Virus record (IMG/VR): IMGVR_UViG_3300021165_002221
Coordinates: 1-20,744 of that record
DNA length: 20,744 bases
DNA from: a virus
Strand: one strand, 5' to 3'
A program made the translations under genes and the position numbers. Below, piece by piece: positions 1 to 7,456 of this stretch. Each line of letters starts with the position of its first letter. The first letter of the stretch is position 1. The notes beneath the pieces were generated by a model. The model saw only the letters and a list, made by a program, of their open reading frames with translations, ran no database searches and was not told the origin of the DNA.

Positions 1-49
1 CAATTGCCCACATATTCTGTTGTCCACGATCATTAGTCGTAACAGTCAT
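1..49 (-). CDS. Start of next gene, possibly a high-light-inducible (Hli) protein (partial)
   Basis: The ATG at 49-47 opens a frame that stays open to the window edge and encodes MTVTTNDRGQQNMWAI. It sits about 20 nt downstream of the expected start point of the promoter at 77-105, so it looks like the first gene of a new transcription unit. From memory, short cyanophage and cyanobacterial Hli proteins often begin with a Thr-rich stretch followed by a Gly-Gln-Asn and aromatic segment, which is why that family is suggested. The diagnostic transmembrane chlorophyll-binding helix (ExxNGRxAMxG) would lie outside the window, so function is only a guess. No clear Shine-Dalgarno sequence is seen before the ATG. 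Confidence 0.4.
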   Translation of the reverse strand, partial: MTVTTNDRGQQNMWAI

Positions 50-76
50 TGTAGTTTTGTTAAGAAACGTTACATA

Positions 77-105
77 ATTATATAGCAAAAATAAAGAGGC
101 GTCAA
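77..105 (-). promoter_or_regulatory. Sigma70-like promoter for the gene starting at 49
   Basis: Read on the minus strand, TTGACG (105-100) and TATAAT (82-77) are separated by exactly 17 bp. The -10 box is a perfect consensus and the -35 box matches five of six bases. The -35 hexamer lies in the loop and first closing base of the terminator hairpin at 87-113, so termination of the cluster and initiation of the next gene share the same bases. The predicted transcript starts near 70, leaving about 20 nt of leader before the ATG at 49. Confidence 0.75.
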
Positions 106-113
106 GCCCCTTT
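87..113 (-). terminator. Rho-independent terminator ending the glycan operon
   Basis: On the minus strand AAAGGGGC (113-106) pairs with GCCTCTTT (100-93) through seven Watson-Crick pairs and one G-U wobble around a 5-nt loop, followed by ATTTTT (92-87). It lies about 34 nt beyond the stop codon of the RfbH-type gene. The plus-strand version would carry an A-C mismatch and lacks a proper U tract, so it works only for leftward transcription. Confidence 0.8.
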
Positions 114-146
114 GTTGTGGTTTTCCAATATTTTAAGTATAAGTGC

Positions 147-1466
147 TTACACTGGATGATATATTACATTTTCCGATTTATAAAGTTCTATAGTTTCTTC
201 AATGTAATCAATCATCTCATCAGTAATTACAGGTGAGCACCCAACAAAGAAAACATTGTCAAGAACTTTACAAGCGTTTGGATAGTTCTTTGCAGATTCT
301 AAATGCTTGTATGCTGGGTGCATTAGAATATTACCCGCAAAATAATTACGAGTCTGAATTTTATGACTTTCCAGATACTTCACTAAATGTGATTTGCCAT
401 ATTCATACACAATGGGAACACCAAACCAACTTGTTTCTGCTTCTGGGCGTTCATTAATTACACGAAGACCAAAAATATTCTCAAAAATTTTTTGAAGTCT
501 TTCTTTATTGTGTCTGCGTTTTGAATGAATATGATCAAACTTTTCAAGTTGAACAAGACCGATAGATCCTTGAAGATCTGCTGGTTTCAAATTATATCCA
601 ATCTGCCCAAACACATACTTATGATCCACCAGTTCATTATATCCTTCCAACCAGTAATCAAATCTCTTACCACAGACACCACACTCCAGGAGATTCTGTG
701 CTCCCACACAATAACAGTCACGACCCCACCAGGCAAAACTGCGGGCAATATCAACAATCTCTTTGATATTGGATGATACCATACCACCTTCAATGGCAGC
801 AATATGGTGAGCAGGATAGAAAGAGCAAGATGCTGCTACTGCGTGTTTTGTAAGATACTCACCTTTCCACTTACTACCAAGACTATCACAGTTATCAGCA
901 ATCAACTTAATATTATTCTTATCACAAATGTCAAGCAAACGATCATAGTCATAGGGATTGCCAAGAACAGGTGAGGAGAATACTGCCCGAGTTCTAGAAG
1001 TAATCTTTGCCTCCACTTGATTAAGATCCCAGTTCAGGTCATTATAATCGATATCAACAAAAACTGGTTTCAGATTGTTTTGGATAATAGGGTTAATTGT
1101 GGTTGGGAACCCGCAAACACACACAATAATCTCATCACCATCCTGCCATCCAAAATACTTCTTTAGAGCAGCAATCATCACAAGGTTGGCAGAACTACCA
1201 GAGTTCACCATCACAGAATGCTCAAACCCAAACCTCTTGGAGAAAGCACGTTCAAACTTATTAACTTCTTCACCCGAAGGAAGCCACTTACCACTCAACA
1301 AAGTGGTAATAGCAGCAGCGACTTCCTTCTCATCCCAATAAGGACCAGAATAATAGATATTACTTTTCCCCTTCTCATAGTTGTTGTTGCAGATATAAGG
1401 AAAAAGTTTTTCACCTTTATCTTGAAGGTTGGAAATGAGATTTAGAACCTCTTGATTTATTGACAT
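147..1466 (-). CDS. rfbH: RfbH/E1-type NDP-4-keto-6-deoxyhexose 3-dehydrase
   Basis: This 439-residue protein has the length and architecture of the PLP/PMP-dependent RfbH (DdhC, E1) family, which removes the 3-hydroxyl of a 4-keto-6-deoxy sugar nucleotide on the way to 3,6-dideoxyhexoses. The usual PLP-binding lysine is replaced by histidine in SFYPAHHI (His220/His221), the hallmark of dehydrases as opposed to aminotransferases. Cys193, Cys251, Cys253 and the cysteine before GKRF (Cys265, with Cys262 nearby) match the [2Fe-2S] ligands of this branch and separate it from the cluster-free ColD enzymes. The SGSSANL cofactor loop is at 89-95. It is the last gene of the operon and overlaps the SDR by 10 nt. 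Family CDP-glucose partners (RfbF, RfbG) are not visible, so its actual sugar nucleotide is unknown. Confidence 0.88.
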   Translation of the reverse strand: MSINQEVLNLISNLQDKGEKLFPYICNNNYEKGKSNIYYSGPYWDEKEVAAAITTLLSGKWLPSGEEVNKFERAFSKRFGFEHSVMVNSGSSANLVMIAALKKYFGWQDGDEIIVCVCGFPTTINPIIQNNLKPVFVDIDYNDLNWDLNQVEAKITSRTRAVFSSPVLGNPYDYDRLLDICDKNNIKLIADNCDSLGSKWKGEYLTKHAVAASCSFYPAHHIAAIEGGMVSSNIKEIVDIARSFAWWGRDCYCVGAQNLLECGVCGKRFDYWLEGYNELVDHKYVFGQIGYNLKPADLQGSIGLVQLEKFDHIHSKRRHNKERLQKIFENIFGLRVINERPEAETSWFGVPIVYEYGKSHLVKYLESHKIQTRNYFAGNILMHPAYKHLESAKNYPNACKVLDNVFFVGCSPVITDEMIDYIEETIELYKSENVIYHPV

Positions 1467-2275
1467 AATTCTCGAATGATTTGTTCATTACTAATTTGAC
1501 GAGTGAATCCAAGTTGATTCAATTTAGATGTATCCATCCAAAAGTCTTTTGCCTGGACAATTTTATGAAAGTCGGGCGCTTCTTTAGATTTGATACTTGA
1601 GTTGGATTTCAAATATTGCTTTGCAGTTTCAATTATAGCAGAGATAGGTGTTGGTTGTCCACTTCCGATATTATATACTTCATTAAGTTCACCCTCATTA
1701 CAAACTAATTCAATAGCACGACAAACGTCATCAATATGCATAATGTCTCTGATAGGTGTTCCGTCATCATACAAATAAACATCCTCATCTTTTTTGAGAA
1801 GGTCTATCATATAACTTAAGGCATTCTTTCTTGTAGAAACTTTACTGTCACCTTTACCCAATACATTACAAAGTCTTATAATTCTATAATTAACTTTAAA
1901 TGTTTTGCAAAAAGAAATTAAGAGATCTTCCGCTGCTTTTTTAGTGATGGAATAAAATCCTGTTGGATTGCAATGATAATCTTCTTTTGCTGGAAGATTA
2001 GTTTCCCCATAAACAAACCAAGAACTAATGAAATTAAAAGTAATATCTCTTTCCTTACAATGTTCTAAAACTTCACAAAGCACTCTCAAATTAGTATCAA
2101 CATCTAAAGTTATATCACTAAAAACATTGTAATTATCAACAGTGGAAATAAAATAAATTATTTCATTGAGAAGAGGAACTCTTTGTTGTCTTTGTTGAGG
2201 AAAAGCCTCATCAGAAAACATTTGACAATATCGACTTCCTATAAATCCAGTTGCTCCGTAAACTGAATACTTCAT
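1457..2275 (-). CDS. Extended SDR, NAD(P)-dependent nucleotide-sugar epimerase/dehydratase
   Basis: This is a 272-residue Rossmann-fold protein. The nucleotide-binding glycines are GATGFIG (7-13), the catalytic pair is Y108-x3-K112 in YSITK, and Ser residues at 84-85 (SSW) provide the third catalytic position. RDIMHIDDV (about 176-184) and the NIGSG segment (about 203-207) are typical of the family. The ATG at 2275 is chosen over an upstream TTG because it has GGAAGG at 2279-2284 and makes a 4-nt ATGA overlap with the preceding gene. The part between beta strands 1 and 4 is short for an epimerase. Lying directly before the RfbH-type gene, it may reduce or epimerise the dideoxy product, as abequose or paratose synthases do, but nothing in the sequence fixes the substrate. 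Confidence 0.82.
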   Translation of the reverse strand: MKYSVYGATGFIGSRYCQMFSDEAFPQQRQQRVPLLNEIIYFISTVDNYNVFSDITLDVDTNLRVLCEVLEHCKERDITFNFISSWFVYGETNLPAKEDYHCNPTGFYSITKKAAEDLLISFCKTFKVNYRIIRLCNVLGKGDSKVSTRKNALSYMIDLLKKDEDVYLYDDGTPIRDIMHIDDVCRAIELVCNEGELNEVYNIGSGQPTPISAIIETAKQYLKSNSSIKSKEAPDFHKIVQAKDFWMDTSKLNQLGFTRQISNEQIIRELCQ

Positions 2276-3072
2276 TTTCCTTCCCAACCAGGTGGTAGTC
2301 GTCCAAAGAATGGATCATAATCAAAGATAGCATTCCAATCAGGAACATCGGTTGCTTGATTTCTCCAAAAATTCCACAATCCTTCATGACTACTGCGATG
2401 AAAAACATCAATATGAATATCATGAATTGATGATCCAAGTTCAATTTTATACAAGAAAAGAGGAATAGCAAACGTATTTCCAGAATTATAAATTAAATCA
2501 TCAGCGACTGCCCTCGGTTTAGATCCTTGATCAAGTTTATACTTGTCTCCTCGACAATGAAGATCCACCAATTTTTTAGCATAATGGCGGGTGATCATAT
2601 AACACGCGGTAGAAAAATCATTCACAAATCTTCTATGGAATTGTAAATGAACTTGAGCAGGATTAATAATGGCAAGTTGAATAACATCAAAATCATATGG
2701 AACTTTTGAATAAAAGTCCTTCCAAGAAAATGGCCAATGTTTTACAACTTCCAAATCACAGTCATCTTCCATTACTAGAAGATGATTTTCTTTTTCATCA
2801 GTATTTTCTAACCAGTGCTTCAGTGCTTTAAGATGAGATGTAACACACCCCACTTCTCCAGAGGACATATTATCAGGATATCTTCCTTTTAAGATATCTC
2901 CAAGATCTCTATCTCCTCTCCCATCGTGTGCAGATATTCGAGTATAATTTTCAATCTCCCAATATTTAAATTGATCCTCCATATACTTTGCTCTATCTGG
3001 TTGATCATCCAAGTTGATATAATAAATGGGTGGAAGACCCTTTAATTTATATGCGGACTTATTTTTATCCAT
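2272..3072 (-). CDS. Glycosyltransferase family 25 (LPS biosynthesis type)
   Basis: The 266-residue product shows the GT25 signatures in order: YINLDDQPDR at 18-27, GEVGCVTSHLKAL at 72-84, and the metal-binding acidic motif MEDDCDL at 101-107. The family includes bacterial LPS galactosyl- and glucosyltransferases such as LgtB/Lex1, which use UDP-sugars and a divalent metal. There is no signal peptide or membrane segment, so it should act in the cytoplasm. The gene starts 1 nt after the stop of the upstream GT11 gene and overlaps the SDR by 4 nt. A second GT25 gene lies at 9044-9682 with little overall similarity. Donor and acceptor cannot be predicted. Confidence 0.85.
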   Translation of the reverse strand: MDKNKSAYKLKGLPPIYYINLDDQPDRAKYMEDQFKYWEIENYTRISAHDGRGDRDLGDILKGRYPDNMSSGEVGCVTSHLKALKHWLENTDEKENHLLVMEDDCDLEVVKHWPFSWKDFYSKVPYDFDVIQLAIINPAQVHLQFHRRFVNDFSTACYMITRHYAKKLVDLHCRGDKYKLDQGSKPRAVADDLIYNSGNTFAIPLFLYKIELGSSIHDIHIDVFHRSSHEGLWNFWRNQATDVPDWNAIFDYDPFFGRLPPGWEGK

Positions 3073-3073
3073 A

Positions 3074-3865
3074 TCAAATTACCTCCCACCTCTTTGGAAT
3101 TAAATCTTCCAAACTTTTATCAGCATTGCCTGGTCCAAACCATTTTGATGGTGCAATAACTTTTTTACTATTTGCTAACCAAGCACCCCACCAAGAGAAT
3201 GAAGAGTTTGCAATGATATGTCCAGAGCACAAGGTCATTAAACATAGGTCAATTGTATTATCTTTATTCTCAGAAATTAAAAATCTATCAGAAGTAAAGA
3301 GTTCTTGCTCATTACACCAATCTGGATCATCAGAAAAAACAATTACTGTTTGATCAGGATCAAACTTTTCAAGTGCTTGTTCATAGTAATTCAAATCAAG
3401 AGCAGTATGATTAGGATTAGTTAGATAATCAGTCCTCCTAACATGAAGTGAGATGGGTTTGTCTAAACTCGATATCATTTCTTTACAAGGAGAGAGAATA
3501 TGAGATCTAAAAGTAAAATCTTCTTCTATAGAACTTTTTATCCTTTCAAAATATTTTTCTGTTTGAAAAAATCCAAAAATAGATATGTCATTTGGACACT
3601 GATTAAATAAATGTTCATCAAATCCAAACGTGACTTCTTTAGCAACTGGTGCATATCCACGATCAAGAAACTTGACATTATTTCTAGGTAAATGTGACAA
3701 CTCAAATACTTCAAAGAGTTGATGATCACTCCAGATATCTACAAAATTAGATGGAGGAATTCCAAAATCATATCCACGATTGGCAGCAATACCTCTTAGA
3801 GAAGCATACTGAAACATTTGATTGCCCAGTCTTCCAAGTTTTCCAAGATGATTAAACACGAGCAT
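3074..3865 (-). CDS. Glycosyltransferase family 11, probable alpha-1,2-fucosyltransferase
   Basis: This 263-residue protein carries the GT11 pattern: GRLGNQMFQYA at 11-21, the GDP-fucose-binding HVRRTD (His141, Arg143, Arg144, Asp146), VIVFSDD at 174-180, and NSSFSWWGAWL at 220-230. GT11 enzymes transfer L-fucose from GDP-fucose, usually in alpha-1,2 linkage to galactose. The start is supported by AGGAGG at 3873-3878, 7 nt before the ATG. It overlaps the upstream transferase by 14 nt. A paralogue with the same N-terminal block and the same KYF and DFTF segments lies two genes upstream (4660-5511). The GDP-fucose donor can be made by the gmd and fcl genes of this operon. Acceptor and linkage are inferred from the family only. 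Confidence 0.88.
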   Translation of the reverse strand: MLVFNHLGKLGRLGNQMFQYASLRGIAANRGYDFGIPPSNFVDIWSDHQLFEVFELSHLPRNNVKFLDRGYAPVAKEVTFGFDEHLFNQCPNDISIFGFFQTEKYFERIKSSIEEDFTFRSHILSPCKEMISSLDKPISLHVRRTDYLTNPNHTALDLNYYEQALEKFDPDQTVIVFSDDPDWCNEQELFTSDRFLISENKDNTIDLCLMTLCSGHIIANSSFSWWGAWLANSKKVIAPSKWFGPGNADKSLEDLIPKRWEVI

Positions 3866-4667
3866 CAGTCTGCCTCCTCTTTACATATGGTTGATTTTGA
3901 TAGTAATCATGAAGAACCTTCGGATCTTGTTCTCTCATCCACTGCCATAGATTATGATTCTCTCTAAACTTGGGATTATGATAGTGAGAATTGTGAGTTC
4001 TTTCGTGTTCAAAATGCCAAATTGGTCCATCTATTCTACCAACATTATAACCTAGAGCGTTAAATCTATAATAAAACTCACAATCTTCCGCACCCCAAGA
4101 AAGAAAAATTTCATTCCACATATATCCTTCTATTACTTTCTTTCTATTATAAAATTGAGTCCATCCAATTGTAGATGCTTCAGTTCTACAATGAGGCATA
4201 ATTTGTTGCAAATCAAATTTGCTCTGAACAAAATTTTCAAAAACTTCTACTGGATAGTTTACTTGAAATTGATAGATTCCACATCCATAAGGATAGACTA
4301 CATCACACTGTCCATCAATAATCGCATTATATGCTGCCTGATGACTGCTTAAAGGATAAACAACATCAACATCATGACTTACGACAACTTCTGTATCTGC
4401 TTCTAAAATTAGATCATTGAGAATTCTTGTTTTATGAAACAAATCATCATTACTCTGTTCGAAAATATGTCGAAGATTACCTATGTTAACTATGTTTTCA
4501 ATTGCAGGGAGAGCGTGTTGCTGAAATACAGATTGTTTATCTACTTCTTTAACAAGAACTTTTGCTTCTGGAAAATTTGTGAGAAGATAAGAAACCGACG
4601 TTACAATGTTCCGAAGACGATCATTACTCTCAATTCGAGTCGGCATTATGTAGGTAAGATTATTCAT
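3852..4667 (-). CDS. GT-A glycosyltransferase resembling the GT7 (galactosyltransferase) C-terminal domain
   Basis: The 271-residue product starts with a GT-A-like strand (YIMPTR), has a DxD metal motif in SHDVDVVYP (Asp99, Asp101), and then the acceptor-side block WGAEDCEFYYR at 191-201 followed by HFEHER at 218-223. The WGxED plus HxxH arrangement is typical of GT7/GT27-related transferases that move galactose or GalNAc from UDP donors. The ATG at 4667 is preferred to an upstream TTG because GGAGG lies 6 nt before it (4674-4678). It sits between the two GT11 genes, which makes a galactose-containing acceptor for fucosylation plausible but unproven. No membrane segment is seen. Confidence 0.75.
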   Translation of the reverse strand: MNNLTYIMPTRIESNDRLRNIVTSVSYLLTNFPEAKVLVKEVDKQSVFQQHALPAIENIVNIGNLRHIFEQSNDDLFHKTRILNDLILEADTEVVVSHDVDVVYPLSSHQAAYNAIIDGQCDVVYPYGCGIYQFQVNYPVEVFENFVQSKFDLQQIMPHCRTEASTIGWTQFYNRKKVIEGYMWNEIFLSWGAEDCEFYYRFNALGYNVGRIDGPIWHFEHERTHNSHYHNPKFRENHNLWQWMREQDPKVLHDYYQNQPYVKRRQTDARV

Positions 4668-5511
4668 ACTCAACCTCCACCCATCCTTGTGGTAGAAGAT
4701 CGCTCATATCATAATGATTATAAAACTTACCAAACCAAGGATTTGGTGCAACAATAGGTTGAGTTGGATTTTGAATCAACCACGCACCCCACCAGCTCAT
4801 GGTGCTATTGGCAATAATACCACCAGTGCAGAGAGACATCATACACAGATCAAAGTATGGAATGAGAGCATTCTGTCTACCTTCCAATGTATCACAAGTC
4901 TGCGGATACTTTTCATTATATTCGGAAAGCATAAAGCGATCATCTTTGAAAAATTCTTGTTCTTGACACCACCCAATGTCATCGGAAAAAACAATAACTG
5001 GAGAATCCTTTTCAAATAGTTCTAGTGCTTTTTCATAGTATGAAATTGAACAGATAGGATGGGCATCTGGGTTTACAGCATAATCACCCCTACGAAGATG
5101 CATAAAGATTGGATCTTTTAGTTCCTGAACAATCTCTTTACAGGGATCTAAAATTTCTTTTTTAAAGGTAAAGTCTTTACGAATGATATCCTTTACGTTC
5201 TGAAAATATTTTTCGGTTGTAAAGTAATCATGAAGATTTACATTATCTGGACACCCATCAAAAAATTCTTGACTGAAATGAAATTGCCCAGTCGCAATGC
5301 TTTGAGTATTCAAATGTCCAAGATTTTTTTCAGTTACGGATCCCATCTCAAAACAATCAAAGAGACCGTAGTTTGAATCGCCGTAACTTTCTGGGCGGGG
5401 GATTACCCAATCATATTCACGATTAGCAGCAATACCTCTCAATCCAGCATACTGGAACATCTGGTTTCCCAAACGACCATTTGAACCTAATTGATTATAA
5501 CTAATTGTCAT
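4660..5511 (-). CDS. Glycosyltransferase family 11, second alpha-1,2-fucosyltransferase paralogue
   Basis: This 283-residue protein has the same GT11 motifs as its neighbour at 3074-3865: GRLGNQMFQYAGLRGIAANR at 12-31, HLRRGD (His138, Arg140, Arg141, Asp143), PVIVFSDD at 171-178, and STMSWWGAWL at 236-245. Compared with the paralogue it has about 20 extra residues near 198-218, between the DRFMLSE and YFDLCMM segments, and a different N-terminal acceptor-side region. That points to duplication followed by change of acceptor. GAGGA at 5518-5522 supports the ATG, which is coupled by a 4-nt ATGA overlap to the GT10-like gene upstream. The expected donor is GDP-L-fucose. Confidence 0.88.
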   Translation of the reverse strand: MTISYNQLGSNGRLGNQMFQYAGLRGIAANREYDWVIPRPESYGDSNYGLFDCFEMGSVTEKNLGHLNTQSIATGQFHFSQEFFDGCPDNVNLHDYFTTEKYFQNVKDIIRKDFTFKKEILDPCKEIVQELKDPIFMHLRRGDYAVNPDAHPICSISYYEKALELFEKDSPVIVFSDDIGWCQEQEFFKDDRFMLSEYNEKYPQTCDTLEGRQNALIPYFDLCMMSLCTGGIIANSTMSWWGAWLIQNPTQPIVAPNPWFGKFYNHYDMSDLLPQGWVEVEYE

Positions 5512-6323
5512 TCAGTTTCCTCGTTAAAGTAATTCAAATAAATGAAATCTTCGAGAATTTCATATTCTTTTGCACGTTCAAGGTTATCTTTAATGGCATC
5601 TATTTTACTATAATAGATCTCTTCAGACACATCAAACTCTTCACTCAAGTCAATGATTCCATCTGTATTAAAATATCTAGCAATATCTGGAGAACCCTTA
5701 TACACAGGAATAGTTCCTGTTGCAAAACAATCTAAAATCTTTTCAGTGAAATAAGAATTATAGAATCCATTTTCAATCACAACAGAAAACATATAGTCAC
5801 AAAGACCTTCTTCCTTTGTTGCAATCTCATTGATTCCGCGACCATACACATCAATTTGGTCACCCAACATTTCAACCCACTGAAGACGAGTCCTTTGCCC
5901 TTCTGTCATTGCTTTGTTGGAAGAGATCATAGAAATCATTTTTGTTTTTTCATAGATCTTTGGTTCTTGAATCCAGAACCCTTGAGCAGGACACCATTTA
6001 AACTTTTCATCAAGTTCAAGAAGTTCTTGATTATGCGTAAAAATAGCATCAAATGTTTCTAAAAACTTTTGAGGATTACTTCTCACCTGATTAACAATGT
6101 GTGGTTTAATATACTTGGATTCCAACAACCAAGCATACTTTTTCCCACCTACACTGTCATTAAATGCATAGGGAATAGTATCATCAACATAAAAAGTATT
6201 TTCGAGAGAGTCATCTTTTACCCACTCAATATACTTGGATTCTTTTCCGTGAACAGAATATCCTTTGTTACCACCAGTCAGGTGAGTAAAAGTGTCACTC
6301 TTTAGATTAAACTTTTTTTTCAT
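5508..6323 (-). CDS. GT10-like (alpha-1,3/1,4-fucosyltransferase family) glycosyltransferase
   Basis: The 271-residue product has the conserved C-terminal half of GT10 fucosyltransferases: FSVVIENGFYNSYFTEKI (179-196) followed by DCFATGTIPVYKG. The Glu-Asn and Tyr-x-Thr-Glu-Lys residues form the GDP-fucose site in this family. The upstream ISSNKAMTEGQRTR segment (133-146) and VYGRG (159-163) also fit. The N-terminal third is divergent, so membership is firmer for the donor domain than for the acceptor side. Overlaps of 4 nt join it to the SnoaL-like gene before it and the GT11 gene after it. A second, more typical GT10 gene is at 10353-11225. Another GT-B transferase using a related donor cannot be excluded. 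Confidence 0.78.
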   Translation of the reverse strand: MKKKFNLKSDTFTHLTGGNKGYSVHGKESKYIEWVKDDSLENTFYVDDTIPYAFNDSVGGKKYAWLLESKYIKPHIVNQVRSNPQKFLETFDAIFTHNQELLELDEKFKWCPAQGFWIQEPKIYEKTKMISMISSNKAMTEGQRTRLQWVEMLGDQIDVYGRGINEIATKEEGLCDYMFSVVIENGFYNSYFTEKILDCFATGTIPVYKGSPDIARYFNTDGIIDLSEEFDVSEEIYYSKIDAIKDNLERAKEYEILEDFIYLNYFNEETE

Positions 6324-6658
6324 TTTTTATACGCTTTAATAGAATTAATTAAACCATCCTCATCAAATTGAATGACATCCACAACCTCTAGAAATTCTTT
6401 CTCATTGACAACGATCAGAATTTCTACTGCAAAAGAATCTTCACCATCCTGATAGATTGAGATTGGTTTTGCAATAATGCTATCAACAGAACCAAAAATT
6501 TTTTGGTTTGCTTTTGTAACATCATCTATTCCAGATTCTGCAATTTCCCAATCAATCAATCGAACATCTTCGGAAAACATTTTCTTAAGAGAATCAATGT
6601 CTTTATTAGAAAAATTTTTAAAATAAGAAAGTAGTTTATCTTTGTTAGTCATTGTCAT
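6320..6658 (-). CDS. Small NTF2/SnoaL-like cone-fold protein
   Basis: This 112-residue acidic protein reads as an NTF2/SnoaL-like domain. It has an N-terminal helix region with a short loop containing DIDSLKKMFSEDVRLIDW (20-37), then alternating strands rich in valine and isoleucine, and a final INSIKAYKK strand. Family members include ketosteroid isomerase, polyketide cyclases and many small unassigned enzymes or binding domains that use the central pocket. No catalytic residue can be assigned here. It lies between two glycosyltransferase genes with 4-nt overlaps on both sides, so it is co-translated with them. A role in sugar modification or as a partner of an adjacent transferase is possible, but this is inference. 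Confidence 0.7.
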   Translation of the reverse strand: MTMTNKDKLLSYFKNFSNKDIDSLKKMFSEDVRLIDWEIAESGIDDVTKANQKIFGSVDSIIAKPISIYQDGEDSFAVEILIVVNEKEFLEVVDVIQFDEDGLINSIKAYKK

Positions 6659-7452
6659 TTCATGTATGTTTCTCTGATGAATTTCTTAACAGGACAGAAG
6701 CGTTTGTATCCTACCCGTTTTATGCTAAAGTATCCAGCATTTCTCTTCTCCACAACTTGCTCTGGAAATAAATGAGTATTTCTTAGGGCACGATTAGATG
6801 GATCATATGTTCCAAAATGAGCAGGAAACTCCCAGTCTTGTCCAGACATAAGAGCCATATAACCAGGGAAAATGCTAATCATATCTTGATTATAATACGT
6901 TTCAACACAAGAGTCAACATTTTGTTTAGCAAGTAACATTGCCTCCTTTGTAAGTGTTAGGCATTCCCAATTTGATGCCATAGGAGTTTCAATACCATAC
7001 TGCTTGTAAAGATCTTTTGGATCCCAACGACCATAGGGTTGTTGAAGGGGAAACCCTATGACAGTTTTATTCATATCTTTTCCACAGTAGATATCATCCC
7101 AATTTTCAGTATTATAAAACTGGACATAATTGACATCCTTTTCAAATTTGATTTTATCTACAAAATACTGATTGGCAGATACTAGACAGAAATGATCGAA
7201 TGTGTCTATTTCCTTTTCTGATAATTCTTTTAGAACTTTATTATAGGCACCAAAGATAAAATCAGATTGATTCAGAGTTCCAGGCATATGGCGAACTCTT
7301 ACTTTTGGATGAACAATACTTGGATGATTGACAATAAAGTCACAATCATCATGAAAATATTGTATATTCTCAATCACATCTTCAAGGTCATCTACATCGT
7401 GATCTGTAGAATGGGCAAAGATAATAAAACAAACTCTATTATTCGATATCAT
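6655..7452 (-). CDS. Putative glycosyltransferase, GT14 (core-2/I-branching)-like
   Basis: The 265-residue product begins with a hydrophobic strand followed by FAHS (VCFIIFAHS, 7-15), has an alternating acidic N-terminal region, and contains HFCLVSANQYFV at 87-98, which resembles the LxSGxDxPL block of GT14 branching enzymes. GRWDP (about 141-145) and the conserved tryptophans fit a carbohydrate-active protein, but no clean DxD metal motif is present. GT14 enzymes can act without metal, so this is compatible. The C-terminal tail is basic. It follows the GT-A gene at 7457-8350 after a 4-nt gap and overlaps the SnoaL-like gene by 4 nt. The assignment rests on weak motif similarity and operon context. 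Confidence 0.55.
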   Translation of the reverse strand: MISNNRVCFIIFAHSTDHDVDDLEDVIENIQYFHDDCDFIVNHPSIVHPKVRVRHMPGTLNQSDFIFGAYNKVLKELSEKEIDTFDHFCLVSANQYFVDKIKFEKDVNYVQFYNTENWDDIYCGKDMNKTVIGFPLQQPYGRWDPKDLYKQYGIETPMASNWECLTLTKEAMLLAKQNVDSCVETYYNQDMISIFPGYMALMSGQDWEFPAHFGTYDPSNRALRNTHLFPEQVVEKRNAGYFSIKRVGYKRFCPVKKFIRETYMK

Positions 7453-7456
7453 AATT

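Noticed and set aside
147-1466. Loss of the PLP lysine read as an inactivated aminotransferase
   Set aside because: Histidine at this position in SFYPAHH is the normal state of RfbH/E1-type dehydrases, and the iron-sulfur cysteines are kept, so the gene is not decayed.
2276-2287. TTG start adding four residues to the SDR
   Set aside because: The ATG at 2275 has a Shine-Dalgarno sequence, matches the usual N terminus of the fold and gives the ATGA overlap seen at many junctions. Similar upstream TTG extensions at 4673, 9072, 16332 and 17209 were rejected on the same logic.
2211-2471. Minus-strand 86-codon frame overlapping the GT25 and SDR genes
   Set aside because: It lies in a different frame across two well-supported genes and shows no family features.
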